Source: Flemingiibacterium sp045534235 (GTDB lineage: Bacteria; Bacillota; Clostridia; Oscillospirales; CAG-272). Taken from it: DNA of 7,849 nt. The translations under genes were made by a program, and so were the position numbers. The DNA is taken from contig JAZSJI010000065.1 in assembly GCA_045534235.1 (NCBI GenBank), positions 1-7,849 on the forward strand. Reading direction: 5' to 3'. Shown one piece after another: positions 1-5,633 of this stretch; position 1 is the first letter of the stretch, and each line of letters begins with the position of its first letter. A model generated the notes under the pieces. That model did no database searches. It had not been told where the DNA came from and saw nothing but the letters and a program-made list of their open reading frames with translations.

Positions 1-76
1 GCATCTCGAGAGTATCGCCGATCTTTGCGAAACTCATTCGTTCGGTCTTGCCAAGCAACGTGGGGTTAACCACCAT
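1..76 (-). CDS. rpoB: RNA polymerase beta subunit, N-terminal fragment
   Basis: Only the first 25 codons are in the window; the gene runs off the left edge. RpoB forms the catalytic core of RNA polymerase with RpoC. The translated start reads MVVNPTLLGKTERMSF, then AKIGDTLEM. This fits the start of clostridial RpoB proteins, where a G-K-x-x-R-MSF-x-K-I stretch leads into L-E-M-P-N-L-I-E. The ATG at 74-76 is preceded by GGAGTGAT (GGAG at 88-91), about 11 bases upstream, a slightly long but acceptable spacing; GTG at codon 2 is an alternative start. Upstream lie a possible short leader ORF, a hairpin and a consensus promoter at 265-293, so rpoB appears to head its own transcript here. Identification rests on a short stretch, but the motif is distinctive. 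Confidence 0.82.
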   Translation of the reverse strand, partial: MVVNPTLLGKTERMSFAKIGDTLEM

Positions 77-137
77 AGAAATAATCACTCCATTCAACAG
101 TATTGACATCCTTGGTCTTGGCACTTGTACTTTTCAT
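66..137 (-). CDS. possible 23-residue leader ORF overlapping rpoB
   Basis: An ATG at 135-137 follows AAAGGGGAG with only 3 to 5 bases of spacing. It opens a 23-codon frame (begins MKSTSAKTKD, ends SDYFYGG) that stops with TAA at 66-68, overlapping the rpoB start by 11 bases in another frame. The layout would allow translational coupling between a leader peptide and rpoB. I recognise no homologue, and the peptide has no run of one amino acid of the kind used in attenuation. It may equally be a chance frame. Confidence 0.35.
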   Translation of the reverse strand: MKSTSAKTKDVNTVEWSDYFYGG

Positions 138-146
138 ATGCTCCCC

Positions 147-186
147 TTTGTGCAACATTTATATCCAAATGGCAATATTGCACAAA
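147..186 (-). promoter_or_regulatory. inverted repeat (hairpin) in the rpoB leader
   Basis: Perfect 9-bp arms TTTGTGCAA (147-155) and TTGCACAAA (178-186) flank a second nested 5-bp pair, CATTT (156-160) and AAATG (167-171), around a 6-base loop. The 6 bases at 172-177 would bulge on one side. In the rpoB transcript the distal arm ends where the AAAGGGGAG ribosome binding site of the leader ORF begins, so folding could affect its access. There is no U-tract, so it is not an intrinsic terminator. Its function is unknown. Confidence 0.5.
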
Positions 187-264
187 AAGTCCAGCTCCCA
201 CGGGCATTTTTTTGGCATCGCAGGAAAAGCACGCATAGTCAAAGCGATTATAATGCAGTATAGT

Positions 265-293
265 ATTATATCACAGAGTCCAGGCGTTGTCAA
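265..293 (-). promoter_or_regulatory. sigma-A promoter for rpoB
   Basis: On the minus strand a perfect -35 TTGACA (288-293) is separated by exactly 17 bases from a perfect -10 TATAAT (265-270). A/T tracts upstream (about 302-345) could act as an UP element. Transcription would start near 258, giving a leader of about 180 bases before rpoB. This is as close to consensus as a promoter gets, which suits a highly expressed rpoBC transcript. Confidence 0.88.
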
Positions 294-423
294 GAGGATT
301 TTGAAACTTTTTTAAAAAAATTTTGCTATTTTTTTGATATATTGATAACTTTCTCTTCGACGACTTAAAAAGCAAGGGTGTGCAGGCCTTGAAAAAAATT
401 TTTAAGAAATTTTGCAAAAGTAC
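294..423. other. AT-rich spacer between divergent rpoB and rpsT promoters
   Basis: No gene is visible between the two promoters. The stretch is dominated by A and T tracts, notably about 305-345 and 388-418, which lie just upstream of the -35 boxes on either side and could serve as UP elements. The open frames reaching into this end of the window show no coding character. Confidence 0.6.
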
Positions 424-452
424 TTGATATTTTGAAAAGTTTGTGCTATGAT
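424..452 (+). promoter_or_regulatory. sigma-A promoter for rpsT
   Basis: A -35 TTGATA (424-429) and a -10 TATGAT (447-452) are 17 bases apart, each one mismatch from consensus. An A/T-rich tract lies directly upstream. The transcript would start near 459, leaving a leader of about 95 bases before the rpsT start codon. Confidence 0.8.
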
Positions 453-463
453 ATATGAAGTAA

Positions 464-531
464 TGCTGTGTAAACAGCAGAGGCTCCCGGCTGCATCAGG
501 CTAAAGCTATGACAGTCAAGGCCTTGTGCAG
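464..531 (+). promoter_or_regulatory. structured 5' leader of rpsT
   Basis: Two hairpins can be drawn by eye. The first pairs TGCTGT (464-469) with ACAGCA (474-479) across a GTAA loop, a GNRA tetraloop. The second pairs 491-501 with 521-531: ten pairs including one U-G wobble, with one C/U mismatch, and a 19-base loop. It ends 9 bases before the ribosome binding site AGGAGG at 541-546. Ribosomal protein genes often use such leaders for feedback by their own product, and E. coli S20 is known to repress its own translation. That this leader does so is inference; I do not match it to a named RNA family. Confidence 0.42.
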
Positions 532-554
532 ACTTTATTAAGGAGGTGAACAGT

Positions 555-821
555 TTGCCGAACATTAAATCCGCAAAGAAGCGCGTTAAGGTTATCGAAG
601 CAAAGACCATGCAGAACAAGATGCTCAAGACTGCGCTCAAAACTTCTATGAAGAAGTACGAAGCAGCACTCGCTTCCGGTGATAAGGCTGCAGCTGCTGA
701 AACTTATAAGGCAGCAGTTAAGAAGATCGACAAGGCAGTAGCTCAGGGTCTTCTCCACAAGAACAACGCTGCAAGAAAGAAGAGCAACTATACCGTAAAG
801 CTCAACCAGCTCGGTGCGTAA
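555..821 (+). CDS. rpsT: 30S ribosomal protein S20
   Basis: S20 is a small basic protein that binds 16S rRNA early in assembly of the small subunit. The 88-residue product begins MPNIKSAKKRVKV, the standard S20 opening, and is rich in Lys and Ala throughout, with the expected helical pattern and length. The start is TTG at 555-557: AGGAGG at 541-546 sits 8 bases upstream, and the protein then starts at the family's usual residue. The in-frame GTG at 546 overlaps the ribosome binding site and cannot be the start. E. coli rpsT also starts with TTG, where the weak start is tied to autoregulation. The gene is monocistronic, with its own promoter (424-452) and a terminator at 844-872. Confidence 0.97.
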   Translation: MPNIKSAKKRVKVIEAKTMQNKMLKTALKTSMKKYEAALASGDKAAAAETYKAAVKKIDKAVAQGLLHKNNAARKKSNYTVKLNQLGA

Positions 822-843
822 TCGCTCTTAAATATGTAATTTT

Positions 844-872
844 GGTGATGAAGCTCCCTTCATCACCTTTTT
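844..872 (+). terminator. intrinsic terminator of rpsT
   Basis: A perfect 10-bp stem, GGTGATGAAG (844-853) with CTTCATCACC (858-867), closes a CTCC loop and is followed by five T. On the opposite strand no U-tract follows the stem, so it should work mainly for rpsT. Its distal arm and T-tract also contain the last codons and stop of the convergent gene. Confidence 0.92.
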
Positions 873-1762
873 ACTTTTGTAAGGCTCCAAACCCGACCGT
901 GCGCATCGACGGTGATATGCCAGCGCTCTTCCCCGTCCGTTATTTCGCACAGAGTGAATCCGCAGACCTCCCCGCCATTATCCACGCTTGCGCCGCCCGC
1001 ACCGCGCCGCGTCGACTTATAAAACTCCAGCGCCGCCGATAGCCTGTCCGCTTCACTTATATTATTACTCGGCGCATCCCCGACACGGATATACACGAAG
1101 CCCTCAAGACTTCCGTCCGCACCCGAAAAGCTCATTCTCAAATTTTCCGTTTCTGTAATCCACGAGCCGCCCTCGCTCTCTATAAGCTCAAGGCCGACCG
1201 CGTTGCCGCCGAAAAGCGTCTTGACTGTTCTCTGCGCTACCTTCTTAGTATATGCGAGAACCTCCGGCGGCTGAAGCTGTGTCTGTACAGCAGGCTTCGT
1301 ATTGACCTCACCGAATATTTCATCGCTGACGCCTCCGAGCGTTTCAGCAATAATACGCCGCGCTTCAGCCCCGCTCGTATAATCTATCGAAGAAAGCAGT
1401 GCAAACGTGTCCGCGAACGCGCGAACGCGCCCTTCGGCGCTCCTTCCCATTCGCATATAGTCAGCGAGTGATAAAATAGGCTCGAGCTCGACCTCACTCG
1501 GAAGTCCCACGGCGGCGTTCTCGAATCGGAGCGATGCTGCGTAGCGCTCTCCCGCACTGTCTGCCGAACTCCACGCTTCGAGCGCGTCCGCACATAGCGT
1601 CAGCGCCTCGTACGTGCTTTGCATTTCGCTTTTTTGTAAATCGCCACCGAGTTGTGTGGCTACGATGCCAAGTATCGCGCATACGAGCGCGAGCGATAAC
1701 AGAAACGTATACGCAATACGCGTGTCACGCAAATTTTCCGAGTCTTTTCTGAATGAACGCAT
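863..1762 (-). CDS. single-pass membrane protein, possibly YpeB-like
   Basis: Product of 299 residues. It has a basic N-terminus (residues 1-16), one hydrophobic segment at about 17-37 that would act as a membrane anchor, then an extracytoplasmic part. Residues 45-150 are Ala-rich and look helical; 165-299 look mixed alpha/beta. Layout and some local resemblance recall YpeB, which stabilises the spore cortex hydrolase SleB. For example, the last 30 residues (FTLCEITDGEERWHI, then TVDAHG) recall the C-terminal PepSY-like part of YpeB. But it is much shorter than YpeB (about 450) and no sleB is in view, so this is tentative. The start is supported by AAGGGGTGA about 5 bases before ATG. The gene ends with tandem TGA codons inside the rpsT terminator and has no terminator of its own in the sequence read. 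It is divergent from trmL. Confidence 0.8.
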   Translation of the reverse strand: MRSFRKDSENLRDTRIAYTFLLSLALVCAILGIVATQLGGDLQKSEMQSTYEALTLCADALEAWSSADSAGERYAASLRFENAAVGLPSEVELEPILSLADYMRMGRSAEGRVRAFADTFALLSSIDYTSGAEARRIIAETLGGVSDEIFGEVNTKPAVQTQLQPPEVLAYTKKVAQRTVKTLFGGNAVGLELIESEGGSWITETENLRMSFSGADGSLEGFVYIRVGDAPSNNISEADRLSAALEFYKSTRRGAGGASVDNGGEVCGFTLCEITDGEERWHITVDAHGRVWSLTKVKR

Positions 1763-1773
1763 AAAATCACCCC

Positions 1774-1807
1774 TTCGGTAATATAACCTGATATAATTAT
1801 TGCCGAA
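1774..1807. promoter_or_regulatory. 10-bp dyad between divergent genes
   Basis: TTCGGTAATA (1774-1783) and TATTGCCGAA (1798-1807) form an inverted repeat with one departure from perfect symmetry (a G-U wobble if transcribed rightward), spaced by 14 bases. Its centre falls on the extended -10 of trmL, and its left arm borders the ribosome binding site of the membrane protein gene. This suggests an operator that could control either gene. I do not recognise the regulator. Confidence 0.42.
1789..1797 (+). promoter_or_regulatory. extended -10 promoter for trmL
   Basis: TGATATAAT is a perfect extended -10 (TGn-TATAAT). No -35 resembling consensus lies 16 to 18 bases upstream, which extended -10 promoters tolerate. 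Transcription would begin near 1804, about 36 bases before the trmL start. Confidence 0.5.
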
Positions 1808-1839
1808 AGAGAACGTCTTTATTATATATGGAGATTAGT

Positions 1840-2361
1840 ATGAACGAAAACAAATCACAAAAGGATATAAACATCGTGCTCGTCGAGCCGGAGATACCGC
1901 AGAATACGGGCAACATCGCTCGAACCTGTGCGGCAACCGGCGCGGCACTCCATCTCGTACGTCCGCTCGGTTTCGAGATAGACGACCGCAAGCTAAAGCG
2001 TGCAGGGCTCGACTATTGGGACAAGCTCGACATCACCTACTACGATAATCTCGGTGACTTTTTTGCCAAAAATCCCGACGCAGAGTTCTTCTGCTTCACA
2101 ACGAAGGCAAAATATTGCTATACCGACGTCACGTATCCAAGGCGAACGTTTTTGATGTTCGGCAAGGAAACGAAGGGGCTTCCCGAAGATTTCCTTTATA
2201 ATAATCCCGAGCGATGCGTACGTATCCCGATGCGCGACACGCTTCGCTCGCTCAACCTCTCAAACTCCGCGGCAATCGCAGTTTACGAGGTGCTCCGCCA
2301 ACGGGATTTTGAGGGCTTACGCCCCGACGGTGAGCTTACGCAGTTTACGTGGGATAATTAA
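1840..2361 (+). CDS. trmL: tRNA (cytidine(34)-2'-O)-methyltransferase TrmL
   Basis: A SPOUT-class methyltransferase that uses S-adenosylmethionine to 2'-O-methylate the wobble base (C/U34) of leucine tRNAs in the cytoplasm. The 173-residue product has the family's landmarks in order: EPEIPQNTGNIAR at 17-29, RAGLDYW at 54-60, MFGKETKGLP at 106-115 (the SAM-binding knot) and RIPM...RSLNLSNSAAIAVYE at 128-150. Length matches the family (about 155-175). I chose ATG at 1840 because GGAG at 1830-1833 lies 6 bases upstream; the in-frame ATG at 1828 overlaps that site and would add only four residues. It is a single-gene unit with an extended -10 promoter and a terminator right after its stop. Some databases name this gene cspR or yibK. 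Confidence 0.95.
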   Translation: MNENKSQKDINIVLVEPEIPQNTGNIARTCAATGAALHLVRPLGFEIDDRKLKRAGLDYWDKLDITYYDNLGDFFAKNPDAEFFCFTTKAKYCYTDVTYPRRTFLMFGKETKGLPEDFLYNNPERCVRIPMRDTLRSLNLSNSAAIAVYEVLRQRDFEGLRPDGELTQFTWDN

Positions 2362-2388
2362 AAAACGGACGGCATAGCCGTCCGTTTT
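2362..2388. terminator. bidirectional terminator between trmL and yfhO
   Basis: A perfect 12-bp stem, AAAACGGACGGC (2362-2373) and GCCGTCCGTTTT (2377-2388), surrounds an ATA loop. T-runs follow on both strands, so it can end both the rightward trmL transcript and the leftward DUF951-yfhO transcript. It starts immediately after the trmL stop and ends 4 bases from the yfhO stop. Confidence 0.95.
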
Positions 2389-2392
2389 CATT

Positions 2393-5128
2393 TTATTCGC
2401 TTACCGCTTCGCATTTGCGCCGCTTTAGCTGCTCCAAAAACAGCACCGCGCTGAAAATAAGCAGCGACGTCGCCGAAATAAGCGCTCCGTATCTGACGCA
2501 CCACGGCGAATATTTAAGCTCAACCGTATGCTCACCCTCGGTAAGCTCTATAGCCGTGAGTGCTTCAAGCACCTCGAGCGTTTGGGTTTCTTCACCGTCA
2601 ACGTAAACCTTCCAGCCCTCGTCGTACGGGATAGTGAAGAACAGCAGTGAGCGCTCCTCGCTTGCCGTTACCTTACCGGTGAAATGCTCGTCCGTAAAGC
2701 TGTCTATCTCGTAGCCCCTCTCCTGAAGTCTTGGCATTATCGCCTTAAACAATGCCTCGTCGAGATAGTAGATATAATCAACGCCGTTTGCGATATATAC
2801 CTTATCAGCATCAAGCTCCATTGACAGACTTATTTCCTCACCGTCAGCCTGCGAGCCGATAGATACTATACGCCAAGTTTCGTTTGTAAAGAATTCCGAT
2901 ATTTCCTCACCGTTGAGATAGAGCGTAGTGTCACGCTTATACTCTGTCGGGAAGTATACGAATATTTCGTAATCGTTCTGAGGCGTAAAATTCCACGTTA
3001 TCCTTCCGGCGTGCGCATCAGTCACCTTTGTATAACGCTTGTGTCCCGTAACGTACGCAAGCTCAAGGTTGTCAGTGGTAGCTGAAATGTCCGCGTACGC
3101 CTTAAAAAGCTCCACGGGCTCATCTTCGCCGAGCATCGCCGTCACAAGCCTGTTCATATAGACAAACGGCGACTCGTTTTTGTTGTACGTTAAGTCCGCA
3201 ACGTCTGATGACACCATATATCCGAGCGGCAGGGCGTAATCGTTTTTATAAACCTTCGTGTCGTTTTTATCATCGTGGAACACAGCTTCGCCCCAAAGTG
3301 GATTTAGCTCCTTGTTTTCCGTCGTGATGAGATATTTCACACCAAGCAGGCTGTCCGCAACAGGTGTGCCGCCAAGGTACTTCGACCAATGCGACTTTGA
3401 GGAATATCCCATTCGGCGCAAAAACTCGATCTGGTCGGCGTTAAGTGTAGATGTGGAGTTTGTAAGTCCGCGAATGTTGAGTGTAAAATTATCGTTCGTT
3501 TTACGATGCTCCGTCTTTTCAGCGCGGTAGAAAGACGTATCGTTTTCCCTCACCCAATCGGCCGCACCTTCCCAACGCTCCATAAAGTTGACGTAAGACG
3601 TACGCGAGCTGTACGTTACGTCGTCGTCGAGCGCGACTACGGAGTATAGTCCGTTGCAGAAAAGCTCAAGCAAGACGAATATACACAGTATCGACGATAT
3701 GCTTCCCTCAAGCCACCGCTTATTACAGCCCGACAAAATTATCATATACACAGCGATGCAAGCGATACTGAACCACACGCCGATAAAATCGGGCAGGTTT
3801 TCGTACTCGAGCTTTTGTAATATCGCCACGAGAAGTCCGAGCACCGCGCCAACACCGAGTATGATCCTTGAGTTAATAATCTCGATATGCTCAAACGCCT
3901 TATACGCCATCACGATGATAAAGAAGCAGAGCATAAAGCTGTAGCGGTAATTGAGCCAGTTGGGGTTCTGAAAGCCGTGCCAAGCCATATCAACGGTTGA
4001 CGAGATAAAGCTGAACACGAAAACGCCGACAAGCGCGCCGTACGCGATTTTTTGGCGTGCGCTTATCTGCTTTATAAAGAAAAATACGGGGAGCAGTATA
4101 AGCGTCAGCGTGCCCGAGTATACAAACGGCCAGCCCTCGGGGCGTACGGTATCGTACGAGCCGGGAAGCATCTTCGTGATAAGGTCGAGGAAATCAAACT
4201 TTTGCTTAAAGGTATAGTTCGGGTTCGAAAAGGTAGTCTTGCCGAACGTAAGCGAATAATATGCAGGCAGAATAATTATAGCGGCAAGACCGACAGCTAT
4301 CGCCGAGAAGAGCGCTATCCTGCCGAGGCTTTTTATAAAATGCGCCCTCTCGCCGTTTGGGTTGCGCTCCTCGGGAGTGCACATAAGATAATAGATGAAG
4401 AAATAGACCGCAACAGCGATGCAGACCATATAGCCAATGTAATAATTGGAAAATACGGCTACAGCGAGCGTTATCGTGAAAAGCTTGTACTTCCCGTGCT
4501 TTATGAGCTCCTCGATTCCAAGCATAATGAGTGGGAAGAAAAGCAGGCAGTCTATCCACATCGTGTTGTGCTGCATTACGACGGCGTACGACGTGAGCGC
4601 GTAAAGTACCGAGAAGATAACCTCATTTACAGGCTTCGTCGGGTGGGATTTGTGCAGATATACGCACATATTCATACCCGAAAGTCCGCATTTGAGAAGA
4701 AGTATCGTCAAAAGCGACTCGGTTATCATTCCCTCGGGAAAGAGTGCAACGAGTACGGTAAACGGGCTTGCAAGGTAGTACGCCACGATACCGAGAAATT
4801 CTCCGCCGAGTGCGCGCTCAAAGGAATAAAGTATTCCCTGCTCGCCTCGAAGAATATCACGCATCGCCTCGAAGTAGTAAACGTACTGACCGTTGAGGTC
4901 AAGCACGAGAACAGAGTTTTCACCAAAAGGAAAAACCTTCATAGCAACATAGATAAGCGCCATAATAAGCACCGGGAATATAAATGCGAGTCCGATATGA
5001 TGCATACCGTCAAGCGGTGCTAAAAGGCGCACAAGCCACGGTGGCAGCTTCGACGGCTTTTTCACAGGCACGTTCGCGTCGGCAAGCTCTTGCGAACCGT
5101 CCGCGCCGACTATATTATTTTCATCCAT
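2393..5128 (-). CDS. YfhO-family membrane glycosyltransferase
   Basis: Large polytopic protein of 911 residues. After a soluble N-terminus (about 1-40), about a dozen hydrophobic segments run to about residue 505. An extracytoplasmic domain of some 370 residues follows, then a last membrane segment near 880-899 and a Lys/Arg-rich tail. Family marks include LDLNGQYVYYF (76-86), whose Asp77 sits where GT-C enzymes keep a catalytic acid, NYYIGYM (228-234) and NWLNYRYSFML (390-400). YfhO proteins act outside the membrane and move sugars from a polyprenyl-phosphate donor onto wall polymers; in B. subtilis YfhO works with CsbB on lipoteichoic acid. The acceptor here is unknown, and no CsbB-like partner is in the window. 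Start: ATG at 5126-5128 with AAAGGAG 9 bases upstream; the frame stays open 15 codons further but without a site. It follows the DUF951 gene by 25 bases and ends at the terminator at 2362-2388. Confidence 0.9.
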   Translation of the reverse strand: MDENNIVGADGSQELADANVPVKKPSKLPPWLVRLLAPLDGMHHIGLAFIFPVLIMALIYVAMKVFPFGENSVLVLDLNGQYVYYFEAMRDILRGEQGILYSFERALGGEFLGIVAYYLASPFTVLVALFPEGMITESLLTILLLKCGLSGMNMCVYLHKSHPTKPVNEVIFSVLYALTSYAVVMQHNTMWIDCLLFFPLIMLGIEELIKHGKYKLFTITLAVAVFSNYYIGYMVCIAVAVYFFIYYLMCTPEERNPNGERAHFIKSLGRIALFSAIAVGLAAIIILPAYYSLTFGKTTFSNPNYTFKQKFDFLDLITKMLPGSYDTVRPEGWPFVYSGTLTLILLPVFFFIKQISARQKIAYGALVGVFVFSFISSTVDMAWHGFQNPNWLNYRYSFMLCFFIIVMAYKAFEHIEIINSRIILGVGAVLGLLVAILQKLEYENLPDFIGVWFSIACIAVYMIILSGCNKRWLEGSISSILCIFVLLELFCNGLYSVVALDDDVTYSSRTSYVNFMERWEGAADWVRENDTSFYRAEKTEHRKTNDNFTLNIRGLTNSTSTLNADQIEFLRRMGYSSKSHWSKYLGGTPVADSLLGVKYLITTENKELNPLWGEAVFHDDKNDTKVYKNDYALPLGYMVSSDVADLTYNKNESPFVYMNRLVTAMLGEDEPVELFKAYADISATTDNLELAYVTGHKRYTKVTDAHAGRITWNFTPQNDYEIFVYFPTEYKRDTTLYLNGEEISEFFTNETWRIVSIGSQADGEEISLSMELDADKVYIANGVDYIYYLDEALFKAIMPRLQERGYEIDSFTDEHFTGKVTASEERSLLFFTIPYDEGWKVYVDGEETQTLEVLEALTAIELTEGEHTVELKYSPWCVRYGALISATSLLIFSAVLFLEQLKRRKCEAVSE

Positions 5129-5153
5129 TAGAATACGCTCCTTTCTGTAGACT

Positions 5154-5366
5154 TTAGGCGCGCTCGCTCTCATCGCGCAGTATACGTTTTATGCTTTTTT
5201 CAAGCTTAATACGAGGCAGCGTGAGATCGCGTCCGCACGCTTCACACACGATACGGATATCACTCCCCACGCGAAGCACGCGAAAGCGTACGCTCGTCTT
5301 TGCACAAGGGTGCGGCTTTTTCATTTCAAGAATATCGCCGACGAGTATTTGCGGTATCTGTGCCAT
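5154..5366 (-). CDS. DUF951 family small protein
   Basis: A 70-residue protein of the DUF951 (YyzM-like) family, widespread in Firmicutes and of unknown function. Seen: VGDILEMKKPHPC (9-21), then RFRVLRVGSDIRIVCEACGR (27-46) and LPRIKLEKSIKRIL (50-63). Cys21, Cys41 and Cys44 could bind a metal, and the basic character would suit nucleic acid binding, but neither is shown. I chose ATG at 5364-5366 because GGAGG lies 8 bases upstream and the family begins here; the same frame is open further upstream to about 5570 but that part has no homology or site. It is the first gene of an operon with yfhO. Confidence 0.93.
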   Translation of the reverse strand: MAQIPQILVGDILEMKKPHPCAKTSVRFRVLRVGSDIRIVCEACGRDLTLPRIKLEKSIKRILRDESERA

Positions 5367-5399
5367 ATCGCTAACCTCCAAGTCAGAATACATATTGTA

Positions 5400-5428
5400 A
5401 TTATACCACATTTTTGCAGGATTGTACA
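5400..5428 (-). promoter_or_regulatory. promoter for the DUF951-yfhO operon
   Basis: On the minus strand a perfect -10 TATAAT (5400-5405), preceded by TGG to make an extended -10, lies 17 bases from TGTACA (5423-5428), a 4/6 match to the -35. The start point would be near 5393, giving a leader of about 27 bases before the DUF951 gene. Confidence 0.78.
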
Positions 5429-5453
5429 GAGTTTTTACAAAAAAATCCCAAAG

Positions 5454-5463
5454 CGGTATACCG
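5454..5463. repeat. 10-bp palindrome between DUF951 and nagA
   Basis: CGGTATACCG is a perfect palindrome lying 26 bases beyond the -35 of the DUF951 promoter and 170 bases before nagA. It could be a regulator site but is short enough to occur by chance. The rest of the gap (5464-5615) is AT-leaning and I found no convincing promoter for nagA; TTCACA (5574-5579) with TACTTG (5596-5601) is the best weak pair. Confidence 0.25.
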
Positions 5464-5633
5464 TACTTTTTGCTGTTAATTGTTTGGCATTTTCTCATTG
5501 TCGGCGCCGGATTAGAACAATATTGCCCTAATATGCTACGATATTGCGTAAAATCCGCATCATTCATCAAATATTCACATAATTTTGCTACGCTGTACTT
5601 GTAGAAAGTTTTTTTGCCAAGGAGGTAAAGCTT

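Noticed and set aside
248..253. A second TATAAT on the minus strand downstream of the rpoB promoter
   Set aside because: No -35-like hexamer at suitable spacing and no extended -10; the promoter at 265-293 is far better.
48..315. Two plus-strand frames of about 70 codons over the rpoB leader
   Set aside because: No ribosome binding site or coding character, and they run antisense across the rpoB start and promoter.
3590..4600. Frequent CGTAC strings within yfhO
   Set aside because: They are irregularly spaced and follow from codon choice (Tyr, Val, Thr codons); no repeat unit is formed.
4052..5023. A 323-codon open frame on the plus strand, antisense to yfhO
   Set aside because: It has a low-complexity, Lys/Arg/Tyr-rich composition typical of antisense frames, no ribosome binding site, and lies wholly inside a well-supported gene.
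5367..5570. Upstream extension of the DUF951 frame to 138 codons
   Set aside because: The extension covers the promoter at 5400-5428, has no ribosome binding site, and the family starts at the ATG at 5366.
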